A stretch of 64,000 nucleotides of DNA from assembly GCA_039025395.1 (NCBI GenBank), contig JBCCOK010000009.1, positions 1 to 64,000 of the forward strand, given 5' to 3'. Below are positions 24,987 to 32,929 of the stretch, one piece after another. The notes under the pieces are model-generated. The model saw nothing but the letters and a program-made list of their open reading frames with translations, did not search any database and was not told the origin of the DNA. The stretch is from Hoeflea_A sp039025395 (GTDB taxonomy: Bacteria; Pseudomonadota; Alphaproteobacteria; Rhizobiales; Rhizobiaceae). The position numbers and the translations under genes are program-made. Position 1 is the first letter of the stretch. The number at the start of each line of letters is the position of its first letter.

Positions 24987-25454
24987 AATTCGCCCTTTCG
25001 AAATGGTTACGTGTTGCCACAGCCGGAAACTTCAGCGCAATTCCTGTTTCGCATACATGTTTCTTGCAGATATTTTGCTGAGGCTCTCCGCACCAAGTCG
25101 CTCCCCATGGCGCAAATCTAACGTAATATTTAGATTTGTACATGCTGATTGTTCCAATTTGCATGCAATTTTTAAGTGTTTCAAATGCTGCTTGAAAATA
25201 GGACCATGAGCCGGCGGCTGGATGTTTGAGGGTCAATGCTATCTCTTGTTTTCCGGTGATGCCAACACATGGACGCGTGATGACCGCCAGCCCGTCCCGC
25301 AGTGACCCGAAACCGGCTTTGCGTTCATTATCCCGCATCGCATGCCCTTTCGCCCGAAATTCTGTATTCAATACGCGGCAGGAAACACCCCTCCCCGTTT
25401 GCGGCCCAGCGTGCTACAGCATGGCAGCAAATGTTTGGTCAGGGAGAGCCAGCA
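24987..25454. other. AT-rich intergenic region with inverted repeat
   Basis: About 470 bases without a supported gene. The part from 25095 to 25200 is much more AT-rich than its surroundings. A perfect inverted repeat AAATCTAA-N8-TTAGATTT occupies 25114-25137 and could be an operator. The rest shows nothing I can name. Confidence 0.4.
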
Positions 25455-25817
25455 ATGGGCACAGCGGAAATCGAATGGCTGTTTACGATGAAGATCAATG
25501 ACGGCAGCAGGGACGCGTTCGAAGACATGATCGCCGAGATGTCGGATCATGCGAAGGAAAACGAGCCTGGAACGCTCGGCTATCAGTGGATGATCAGCGA
25601 GGACGGCAGCCGCGCCGAGGCCCATGAGCGCTACCGCGATTCAGCCGCTGGCCTTGTCCATATGAAATCCTTCAACGCCAATTTTGCCGGCCGGCTGATG
25701 GAACTGGTCCAGCCCACCGGCATGATCGTCTATGGCGAACCGGATGATGCATTGCGCGAAGCGCTGAAGGCGGCGCGCGCTGTTTTCATGAAACCCGCCG
25801 CCGGTTTTACACGCTGA
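25455..25817 (+). CDS. Antibiotic-biosynthesis-monooxygenase (ABM) domain protein
   Basis: A 120-residue single-domain protein with a ferredoxin-like alpha/beta fold of the ABM family: EIEWLFTMKINDGSRDAFEDMI, then a helix, then GTLGYQWMISEDGSRAEAHERYRDSAA, and a C-terminal strand region (VQPTGMIVYGEP). Such proteins are cofactor-free monooxygenases or small-molecule binding dimers. The start at 25455 is preceded by an AGGGAGAG site. The substrate is unknown. Confidence 0.8.
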   Translation: MGTAEIEWLFTMKINDGSRDAFEDMIAEMSDHAKENEPGTLGYQWMISEDGSRAEAHERYRDSAAGLVHMKSFNANFAGRLMELVQPTGMIVYGEPDDALREALKAARAVFMKPAAGFTR

Positions 25818-25820
25818 CCT

Positions 25821-26981
25821 TTATCCGCAGGCGCGGTCGAGCGCCTGTTCGAGATCGTCGATCAGGTCCTGCGCATCCTCGATGCCGATGGAGAGCCGCA
25901 GCAGCCTTTCATCTACGGGGAAGTCCGCGCCGGAAACCGTCTTGCGGTGTTCGATCAGGCTTTCAACGCCGCCAAGCGATGTGGCCGGATAAAACACTTT
26001 GCAAAAGCGTGCTGCGTCGATGGCCGTTTGCGCATTGCCCCGGACGATGATCGACAGCATGCCGCCGAACTGGCCGATTGTCTGGCGACGGGCGACCTCG
26101 TGGCCGGGATCGGACGCCAGCCCCGGATAATGGACCGCTTCGACATGGTCGTGGCCGACAAAATGGCGGGCGATGGCGAGCGCGTTCTGCGACGACTTTT
26201 CAACCCTGAGAAAAAGCGTGCGCATGCCGCGGATCAAAAGCCAGGCGTCGAACGACGTCAGCGCCGTTCCCTGCAGCTTGCGGATCCTGGCCAACTCCTG
26301 CCACTGATCGCCGGTGTCGCGCACCGACAGCGCGCCGGCTGTCACATCGGAATGGCCGTTCAAATATTTGGTGGCCGAATGGAAGGAGATGTCGGCGCCG
26401 AAATCGAGCGCGCGGGTCATCGAGGGCGGCGTTGCCGTGCAGTCGGTGATGAGGCGCGCGCCAGCCCTGTGGGCAATCTCTGCCGCAGCGGCGATGTCGG
26501 TTACCTCCCAGGTGGGGTTGTTGGGCGTTTCCACCCAGACGAGCGCGGTTTGGCCTGGCGTTACGGCGGCTGAAAGTGAATCCAGATCGCCCGCCCGATA
26601 GGCGCTGACGGATAAACGGCCCTTCTCCTCAAAGCGATGCAACTGCTCGCGCACGCCGTGATACATCACCTCGGGCGCCACCACATGGGCGCCCGCGGCG
26701 AGGCTTTCGATGACGGCCGTGCAGGCCGACATGCCGGATGAAAACAGCAGCGTGTCGGCGGCCCCTTCGAGATCGGCGATGACGGCCTCGGCCTGCGCCG
26801 TCGTCTCGTTGCCGTCGCGGCGATAGTAGAAGGGCTGGCGCGGTGCATAGGCGTCATCGCGCGCATAGGTCGCCGCCGGCTGGATGACTGGCACAACCGC
26901 GCCCGTCGCCTCTTCCACATGGTGCAGCGCCTGGGCCGTGCGGGTCTCGATTGCAGGTTTGCGGTTGCGGCCTTCGCTCAT
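25821..26981 (-). CDS. Trans-sulfuration family PLP enzyme (cystathionine gamma-synthase/lyase-like)
   Basis: A 386-residue pyridoxal-phosphate enzyme of the Cys/Met metabolism family. Visible features: FYYRRDGNETTAQAEAVIADLEGA in the N-terminal part, SSGMSACTAV (phosphate-binding), WVETPNNPTWEVTDI, the Asp of LITDCTATPP that contacts the pyridine ring, and SATKYLNGHSDV with the Schiff-base lysine. The end contains SLGGVESLIEHR and LLRLSIGIEDAQDL, both conserved. It is likely a cystathionine synthase or lyase, or a methionine gamma-lyase; sequence alone does not decide. The start at 26981 follows family length. It converges with the ABM gene. Confidence 0.88.
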   Translation of the reverse strand: MSEGRNRKPAIETRTAQALHHVEEATGAVVPVIQPAATYARDDAYAPRQPFYYRRDGNETTAQAEAVIADLEGAADTLLFSSGMSACTAVIESLAAGAHVVAPEVMYHGVREQLHRFEEKGRLSVSAYRAGDLDSLSAAVTPGQTALVWVETPNNPTWEVTDIAAAAEIAHRAGARLITDCTATPPSMTRALDFGADISFHSATKYLNGHSDVTAGALSVRDTGDQWQELARIRKLQGTALTSFDAWLLIRGMRTLFLRVEKSSQNALAIARHFVGHDHVEAVHYPGLASDPGHEVARRQTIGQFGGMLSIIVRGNAQTAIDAARFCKVFYPATSLGGVESLIEHRKTVSGADFPVDERLLRLSIGIEDAQDLIDDLEQALDRACG

Positions 26982-27138
26982 TGTCTCTTTCCGTTTTCGC
27001 CTGGAACTGCCCACTGCGAACCGCGCGGGCGGCGCCACCTTGGCACGGGTGCGCGGGCGATGAAAGCGCCAATCTTATCCTGTATGCTGGCGGCTCAAGA
27101 GCCCGTGGCCTTCACCCGAAGGCACGCATGAGGGAGAC

Positions 27139-27573
27139 ATGACAATGACGCCGGACCGACAGCAGCGCAACGGCTTTGACGGGCCGCTGCAGACCGTGTT
27201 TCAGGACTTCATGGCCGACTGGATTTTCCGGCGCGAGAAGAGCGCGCAGGAGATCATGGACAGCTATTTTACGGAGGATTTCAGCACCGAGATCGACGGG
27301 CATCTGCTTGACCGCGCGGCCTTTCAAAGCCGCATCGATCGCATGCGCCATGATGCCGATGTGGAGGGCCAGGAATTCATCGAGATGATGGAAACGGAGA
27401 ACAAGCTTTTCAGCATGCACCTAACGCGCGGCCTGTCGCTCGTCACCCGAAAGCCTTTCCAGACCCGCGCCATTGCCGTGTTCACGTTTGCCGGCGCCAA
27501 AATCCGCTCCGGCTATCTCAACAGCGTGACGCTGGGCGACGCGCGGGACGCGGACTTTGCTTCGAGAAGGTAG
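27139..27573 (+). CDS. NTF2-like (SnoaL-type) protein
   Basis: A 144-residue soluble protein with the helix-rich start and C-terminal curved sheet of the NTF2-like superfamily (AQEIMDSYFTEDFSTEIDGHLLDRAAFQSRI, quoted in shortened form: SYFTEDFSTEIDG and LLDRAAFQSRIDRM). Members include small enzymes and ligand-binding proteins. There are no catalytic residues I can assign. GGGAG precedes the ATG by 4 bases. It is the last ordinary gene before the AT-richer methyltransferase insert. Confidence 0.65.
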   Translation: MTMTPDRQQRNGFDGPLQTVFQDFMADWIFRREKSAQEIMDSYFTEDFSTEIDGHLLDRAAFQSRIDRMRHDADVEGQEFIEMMETENKLFSMHLTRGLSLVTRKPFQTRAIAVFTFAGAKIRSGYLNSVTLGDARDADFASRR

Positions 27574-28032
27574 GGGGTGGGTCGTGATAAATGAGGGTGG
27601 TATGGGGAGTTGGGATTTGTGAATCCGCTACAACAACACAAGCAGTTTTCTGGGTACTCAGGTTTTCAAATACGTCTTTCCAGATCACTGCCATTTTGGT
27701 CATATGGGGATAGCGGAACTCACCTCTTAGCCTTCGGAATCTTCGCCATCGCCACCTAAATTAAATTCGAAACCCTTCGCGATACAATTGGGAAGATACA
27801 CAACAACAAGAACCGAATTCTCGGACCAACGGGCACCAATCTGGTGTTAGCTGAAACGCATGCGGAAAAGCAATTCAGGAATCGATTTCCAAAGTCAATC
27901 TGGACAAGAGCCTATCAGCATCGGCAGTCTCACACTCCCAAACCACGACTATCCGAGTCGAACGAAACGGGTTCTCTCGCAAGTTTTATGACCGTAGAGG
28001 GGAAGAATTCACAGTTGAGGATATGCGCTCAC
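27574..28032. other. Left part of an AT-richer insert with gene debris
   Basis: About 460 bases with lower GC than the flanks. Short protein-like frames follow one another and are broken by stops: one ends at about 27762, another in a different frame continues to about 28046, and a third (27855-28085) is listed separately. This looks like decayed coding sequence brought in with the methyltransferase gene. No intact gene, tRNA or transposase is seen. Confidence 0.4.
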
Positions 28033-28085
28033 TCAGGGTTGCGCTTCTAGAGTTTCAAGAACTTTTGGATGAGGTTTTTCCGTGA
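27855..28085 (+). pseudogene. Possible gene remnant without start codon
   Basis: A stop-to-stop frame of 76 residues with a natural-looking composition. It ends in RRGEEFTVEDMRSLRVALL and FQELLDEVFP, a likely amphipathic helix. No ATG, GTG or TTG sits at its head, so it is probably the 3' part of a truncated or frameshifted gene. It overlaps the 3' end of the convergent methyltransferase gene by about 50 bases, which could equally make it a chance frame. I do not recognise the family. Confidence 0.3.
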
Positions 28086-29376
28086 CGCCTGCCTTATAAT
28101 GTTTGGTTTCCGAGAGCAGTTTTGCGATAGACAGGCCAATGGCTTCCGCAACAAGTGGGGGGACCGCATTCGCGACTTGGGTGAACCTTGGTACTTCCAA
28201 CTTACGCCGCTCACCGCCAGTCGTATATTTCCCTTTAAACGCAAACCAGTCAGGAAAACTCTGAAGTCGCGCATTCTCCCTGACACAAAGGGCGCGCGGT
28301 TCTGAATAGTGAATCAAGTCGTCCGGCATACTTGTAACGGTAGGAGATGGGGAGTTGGGATCAAGAACGCGAATGGCGCTCTTCTTAAGGCCAAAGCTCG
28401 CCTTCATCTCAGATGACAGCGATACATTGAGCCGCCCATCGGCGTGGCATAAGTCTATGATTTTCGCAAAACGAGCCGTTATATCCGGCCTGTGTCGCGC
28501 AAGCCTCGTATCTGGGGGAATGCCTTTCCACCCGTCGTTCATCAGCGTTTGATAAGCTGTAGACGGCCCTTTGTAGGCGATATCGTGGAATCCGGCGTTA
28601 TCACGGCTGGGTATTTTGCCGTTCCGTGAGACCTCTAAGTCTGAGATCGCAGCTTTGGATGATACTGGCACGTTGGAAATACCCTTACGGCGGAGGAAGC
28701 TCTGTCGATCTCGCTCAAGTCCATCGAAAAATTGAAGGGAGTCTATTCCGCTCCCGGCCCTGAAACCAACGATAAAGAACCTATGGCGCTTTTGCGGTAC
28801 TCCGAAGAAAGAAGTGTCAATCATTTTCGTGGAAACGTCGTAGTCCTCACCAAGGGCTTTGATTATCCACTGCGCATAATTCACTTTGCCACCATCTGTG
28901 GCACTATCGTCGAAATCAGCTGTAATGCCTCGTACGTTTTCGATCAGGACAACACGTGGCTTCAGTAGATGCACAAAATCTAGGTATTGCTCTACAAGAC
29001 GGTTTCTCGGGTCATTGGGATTGCGCTTACCGGCGCTTGAAAAGCCCTGGCACGGAGGCCCTCCGACCAGCATGTCCACCTTCCCCGCATATGTGGCAAG
29101 CCGCTGGCGCTGGGTTTTTAGCAGGTCTGCGACATCGGTGGAGACCTTAGGGAGCCAATCTGGCCACGCAAACCGGAACCGAGCATCTGCCTCGATCAGA
29201 TTATCATGCAATGTTTGAAAAGCATTAGCATCATGCTCCACGGCGAAGAGACCTTGCCAGCCCGCTTGCATTAGGCCGAGGCTTAGCCCGCCGCAACCCG
29301 CAAAGACATCTAGAAAGGTGAACGATGGCGAAAAATCGCTATCTTTGCGAGCATACTTAGAACCTGAAACTTTCAT
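28033..29376 (-). CDS. dcm: DNA (cytosine-5-)-methyltransferase
   Basis: A 447-residue C5-cytosine methyltransferase with all key motifs in order: FLDVFAGCGGLSLGLMQAGW (SAM binding, motif I), GGPPCQGFSSAGKRN with the catalytic Cys (IV), VLIENVRG (VI), PQKRHRFFIVGFR (VIII), a variable target-recognition region from about residue 230 to 330, and QVANAVPPLVAEAIG (X). It should be active. No restriction endonuclease or Vsr gene is visible beside it, so it is a solo methyltransferase. Codon use and GC content differ from the neighbours, which suggests horizontal transfer. The recognition site cannot be predicted from sequence. Confidence 0.93.
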   Translation of the reverse strand: MKVSGSKYARKDSDFSPSFTFLDVFAGCGGLSLGLMQAGWQGLFAVEHDANAFQTLHDNLIEADARFRFAWPDWLPKVSTDVADLLKTQRQRLATYAGKVDMLVGGPPCQGFSSAGKRNPNDPRNRLVEQYLDFVHLLKPRVVLIENVRGITADFDDSATDGGKVNYAQWIIKALGEDYDVSTKMIDTSFFGVPQKRHRFFIVGFRAGSGIDSLQFFDGLERDRQSFLRRKGISNVPVSSKAAISDLEVSRNGKIPSRDNAGFHDIAYKGPSTAYQTLMNDGWKGIPPDTRLARHRPDITARFAKIIDLCHADGRLNVSLSSEMKASFGLKKSAIRVLDPNSPSPTVTSMPDDLIHYSEPRALCVRENARLQSFPDWFAFKGKYTTGGERRKLEVPRFTQVANAVPPLVAEAIGLSIAKLLSETKHYKAGVTEKPHPKVLETLEAQP

Positions 29377-29930
29377 CCTATCCCCGTGGCGACGCGAGGC
29401 ATATTATGCCGACAGTTGTAACGAAGCGCTAGATCTTGCTTAAAGCGAGAGTAACTAAATTTCAGTTAGCGAAGGCAATGATTTAGAGCTGCGATCCTGA
29501 ATAATGTAAAGCTACGTGGCGAGTTGCTGCGGATTTTGATCGAGCACCAAACCTGAGGCTTTATGCAGGCGTAGAAGAATGGCCGCTAACAAATCAACGA
29601 CCGTCCATTGGTCCCGATCATTGAAGATTATATCGACCCACGAGAAGCCGGTTCAGATGCCTCACCGAAACAAAGCATCGTGCCCGCTCCCTCACCACCA
29701 CCCTCCCCGCATTCGCGCCCTATTCCGTGTCCATCTGGCGTCGGCACCTTCGGCGCGGCCAAGACCTGGTCAAATGGCTGCCATGCGTCTTTGTGAAGCT
29801 CGCCGCGAACGCAACCTGTGGATGAAAAAACGGCAGGAGCCGCTTGGGCATTCGGCGCCACCGGTTTATAGGTGTCTTCAAACCGCCCAAAGATCAAAGA
29901 GTGCCTTCAAAAGCGAACCCGAACCTGCCC
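29377..29930. other. Right part of the insert and gene debris
   Basis: About 550 bases without a supported gene. The first 200 bases are AT-rich and hold the presumed promoter of the methyltransferase gene. From about 29640 the composition returns to the local norm. A 44-base stretch here (29737-29780) copies part of the DUF2235 gene further downstream. The rest is unassigned. Confidence 0.4.
29737..29780 (+). repeat. Fragment similar to the DUF2235 gene
   Basis: 44 bases match positions 30958-31001 inside the DUF2235 gene at 38 of 44 positions and in the same orientation. The translated piece GVGTFGAAKTWSNG corresponds to GVGTFGAANAWSYG. Similarity stops abruptly on both sides, so this is a small relic of a related gene or of a rearrangement. 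Confidence 0.6.
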
Positions 29931-30725
29931 ATGCACCCGCTCCTCACCCAATCCCATATCGATACCTACCAGCGCGACGGGGTGGTGCTGGTGAAGGGGT
30001 TGTTTGCGGAATTTGTCGAGGAGATCCGGGCGGGCATTGAAATCAACATGGAAGAGCCCGGGCCCTATGCGGCGGAGAATCTCAAGGAAGGCGAAGGCGG
30101 GCGGTTTTTCGACGATTATTGCAACTGGACGCGCATCGCGCCGTTCGAGACTGTCGTGCGCCGGTCGCCAGCGGCACAAGTGGCAGCGGAACTGATGCAG
30201 TCGCAGACCGTGCAGATGTTTCACGACCACGTGCTCGTCAAGGAACCGGGCACCGCCAAGCCGACGCCCTGGCACCAGGATGCGCCCTACTATTTCGTTG
30301 ACGGCATGCAGACTGTCTCGTTCTGGTCGCCGGTCGATCCGGTCACCGATGCGTCGCTGCGCTGCGTCGCCGGTTCGCATCTGTGGGACAGGCCGGTCTT
30401 GCCGACACGCTGGCTGAGCGAAACGGATTTCTATCCCGACAGCGATGCCTACATGCCCGTTCCCGACCCGGACGCCGAGGGCATGAAAATCGCCGAATGG
30501 GCGATGGAGCCTGGCGACGCCGTGGCATTTCATTTCAGGATCTTGCACGGGGCGCGGGGCAACCGGACGGCTGCAAGACGGCGCGCCTTTTCGCTGCGGC
30601 TGGTCGGTGACGATGCGCGCTATGTGGAACGCCCGGGCCGAACGTCGCCGCCTTTTCCCGGCCACGGTATGAGACAGGGCGACAGGCTGCGCGAGGACTG
30701 GTTTCCGATTGTCTACCCGGATTGA
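29931..30725 (+). CDS. Phytanoyl-CoA dioxygenase (PhyH) family protein
   Basis: A 264-residue Fe(II)/2-oxoglutarate-dependent oxygenase. Iron ligands are visible as WHQDAPYY (H-x-D) and the distal His in FRILHGARGNRT, whose following Arg would bind 2-oxoglutarate. Other family marks are the N-terminal YQRDGVVLVKGLF and DASLRCVAGSHLWDRPV. The start at 29931 is the ATG giving the family's MHPLLTQSHIDTYQ opening. Members hydroxylate diverse small molecules; the substrate here is unknown. It is followed by DUF2235 after about 100 bases. Confidence 0.88.
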   Translation: MHPLLTQSHIDTYQRDGVVLVKGLFAEFVEEIRAGIEINMEEPGPYAAENLKEGEGGRFFDDYCNWTRIAPFETVVRRSPAAQVAAELMQSQTVQMFHDHVLVKEPGTAKPTPWHQDAPYYFVDGMQTVSFWSPVDPVTDASLRCVAGSHLWDRPVLPTRWLSETDFYPDSDAYMPVPDPDAEGMKIAEWAMEPGDAVAFHFRILHGARGNRTAARRRAFSLRLVGDDARYVERPGRTSPPFPGHGMRQGDRLREDWFPIVYPD

Positions 30726-30828
30726 CCACCGTAGCATTCGCCACGGACAGGCCTCTCGTCCCGTGGTAGTCTGATGCCTTCACATCAGGCACGCGCACAT
30801 CACGCAAGCGCATAGCAGGGAGGCGCAA

Positions 30829-32085
30829 ATGGCCGGCAGACGCATCGTCATCCTGTGCGACGGCACGTCGAACGAAATCGAGTCGGACAGGTCCAACATT
30901 CTCAGGCTCTATGGCACGCTTGCCAAGAATGAAGAGCAGCTCGTCTATTACGATCCGGGCGTCGGCACATTCGGCGCGGCCAATGCGTGGTCCTATGGCT
31001 GGCGCAAGACGACGGAAGTCTGGGGCCTGGCGACCGGCTGGGGCCTCGACCAGAACGTCAAGGAGGCCTACCGGTTTCTCGCCGAAACCTATGATGACGG
31101 CAAGACAAGCGGCAGGCCGGCGGACGAGATCTTCCTGTTCGGCTTTTCGCGCGGCGCCTACACGGTGCGGGTGCTTGCCGGCTTTATCCACGCCATCGGG
31201 CTGATGGCGCCGATCAATCTCAACCTGATCGACTATGCCTATCGCGCCTATAAATCGGTCAGCGACCGGACTGAAAATGACAACCGCGACGAACGCGACC
31301 CGACGCTCAACCCGTTTGCAGAGGTGCGGCTTTACGAGCGCATCCTGCAGCCGCGTCGTCCGGCAATCCGGTGTCTCGGCCTGTTCGACACGGTGGGCTC
31401 AGTGATCGAGCGTGGCCGCGGCTGGCCGCGCCTGCGCACCCATGCCTTCACCAAGACCAACAGAAGCGTTGAATCGGTGCGCCACGCGGTGGCGATTGAC
31501 GAAAAGCGCACCATGTTCCAGCCGATCCTCTGGCCGGCGGGCGTTGAATATTGGGGCGGGCCGTTCAAGCGCTCGAGCGCCAAGCAACAGGATGTATCGG
31601 AAGTCTGGTTTTCGGGCGTCCATGGCGATGTCGGCGGCGGCTATCCGGAAACCCACTCGAAGCTTGCCAAGATACCGCTTGACTGGATGATCAACGAGAC
31701 CAAGGCGATGGGTCTCAAATACAAGACGCGCACGGTCAACGAACTTGTTTTGGGCAAGAACGACCACAAGGACTACGTCAAGCCCGACCCGCTTGCCGCA
31801 CCCAACGTTTCGATGAATGCGGGCTGGAACATGGTCGAATTCTGGCCGCGGCGCAGATCGCCCTTCAGGGAGACGCGGCGGGCCGAATTCATGGGCTTGT
31901 ACCTGCCGCGCTCGGAAATGCGGATCATACCAGCGGGCGCGTCGATCCACGCCTCGGTGTTCAAGCGGCGCGGTACGCCGGCAGATTACCAGCAGCCGAA
32001 CATTCCGGCCGATCATGAGGTGAAGGGCGGGCCTGCGCGGCGCGTGAAACGGGCGACGAAAAAACAGGTCGAAACCGCCGATTAG
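30829..32085 (+). CDS. DUF2235 alpha/beta-hydrolase-like protein
   Basis: A 418-residue protein with the DUF2235 signatures: RRIVILCDGTSNEIESDRSN at the start, GVGTFGAANAWSYGW, the nucleophile elbow GFSRGAY (Ser107), CLGLFDTVGSV, and VHGDVGGGYPE. These resemble the Tle1-type phospholipases of type VI secretion, but no secretion genes are nearby and there is no signal peptide, so it is probably a cytoplasmic hydrolase of unknown substrate. GGGAGG precedes the ATG. The last 30 residues are basic. Its stop overlaps the convergent PPK2 gene. Confidence 0.88.
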   Translation: MAGRRIVILCDGTSNEIESDRSNILRLYGTLAKNEEQLVYYDPGVGTFGAANAWSYGWRKTTEVWGLATGWGLDQNVKEAYRFLAETYDDGKTSGRPADEIFLFGFSRGAYTVRVLAGFIHAIGLMAPINLNLIDYAYRAYKSVSDRTENDNRDERDPTLNPFAEVRLYERILQPRRPAIRCLGLFDTVGSVIERGRGWPRLRTHAFTKTNRSVESVRHAVAIDEKRTMFQPILWPAGVEYWGGPFKRSSAKQQDVSEVWFSGVHGDVGGGYPETHSKLAKIPLDWMINETKAMGLKYKTRTVNELVLGKNDHKDYVKPDPLAAPNVSMNAGWNMVEFWPRRRSPFRETRRAEFMGLYLPRSEMRIIPAGASIHASVFKRRGTPADYQQPNIPADHEVKGGPARRVKRATKKQVETAD

Positions 32086-32915
32086 TCTTGCTGTTCAGCC
32101 TTGTGGTATTTGCGGGCGATCTCGGCGATATCTACCGTCGGCTCGGGCGCCTGCAGCTTCATGTCCTTCATCGTCTCAAGGATGATCTGCGAGGCCGCAA
32201 GATTACGGAACCATTTGTGGTTCGAGGGCAGCACATACCAGGGCGCGTGCACCGTCGAACAGCGGCTCAGCATCGCCTCATAGGCCTCGATATAGTCGTC
32301 CCAGCGCTCCCGTTCGGCATAGTCGGATTCAGAAATCTTCCAGTGCCGCGCCGGGTCGTCCAGGCGGCGCTTGAAGCGTTCGAGCTGCTCTTCTTTCGAG
32401 ATGTAGAGAAAGAACTTGACGATGGTGACGCCGGCGCGCGCCAGCCCTTCCTCGAAGGCGTTGATGGCGTCATAGCGCCGTTCCCAGACATGTTTCGGCG
32501 CCAGCTCGTGAACCCGCACCACCAGCACATCCTCATAGTGGGAGCGGTTGAAGACGGCGACTTCGCCATGGCCCGGCACGGCGCGGTGGATGCGCCACAG
32601 AAAATCATGGGCGCGTTCTTGCGGCGTTGGCTGCTTGAAGCCGGTCACGCGGGTGCCCTGCGGGTTCATGGCGCGGATGACATGCCAGCACACGCCGTCC
32701 TTGCCGGCGGCATCGATGCCTTGCAGTACAATCAGGAGCGCGTGCTTCTTCTCCGCATAAAGAAGCTCCTGCAGATCGGTGATCTCGGCGAGCGTGGCGT
32801 CGAGTTCCGGCATCGCCTTTTCATGGTTTTCATGGTGGCCATGATAATCCGGATCGATATCGGCGAGCTTCACATGGGCGCCGGGTTTGATGATCAGTTG
32901 GTCGGAATAATGCAT
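32082..32915 (-). CDS. PPK2-family polyphosphate:nucleotide phosphotransferase
   Basis: A 277-residue single-domain PPK2 enzyme that transfers phosphate between polyphosphate and nucleotides. Walker A is LIVLQGIDAAGKDG. The lid-region blocks FLWRIHRAVPGHGEVAVFNRSHYEDVLVVRVH and WHVIRAMNPQGTRVTGFKQPT (given here for orientation only by their ends, FLWRIH...VRVH and WHVIRAM...KQPT) are typical. The start is the ATG at 32915. It lies 14 bases downstream of a P-type ATPase gene on the same strand, so the two are very probably cotranscribed, and the kinase may supply ATP to the pump from polyphosphate. Direction and nucleotide preference (ADP, GDP or AMP) are not certain. Confidence 0.88.
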   Translation of the reverse strand: MHYSDQLIIKPGAHVKLADIDPDYHGHHENHEKAMPELDATLAEITDLQELLYAEKKHALLIVLQGIDAAGKDGVCWHVIRAMNPQGTRVTGFKQPTPQERAHDFLWRIHRAVPGHGEVAVFNRSHYEDVLVVRVHELAPKHVWERRYDAINAFEEGLARAGVTIVKFFLYISKEEQLERFKRRLDDPARHWKISESDYAERERWDDYIEAYEAMLSRCSTVHAPWYVLPSNHKWFRNLAASQIILETMKDMKLQAPEPTVDIAEIARKYHKAEQQD

Positions 32916-32929
32916 GAGCGTCTCCGAAA

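Noticed and set aside
28033..29376. A complete restriction-modification system
   Set aside because: Only the methyltransferase is intact. I found no endonuclease motif in the frames on either side.
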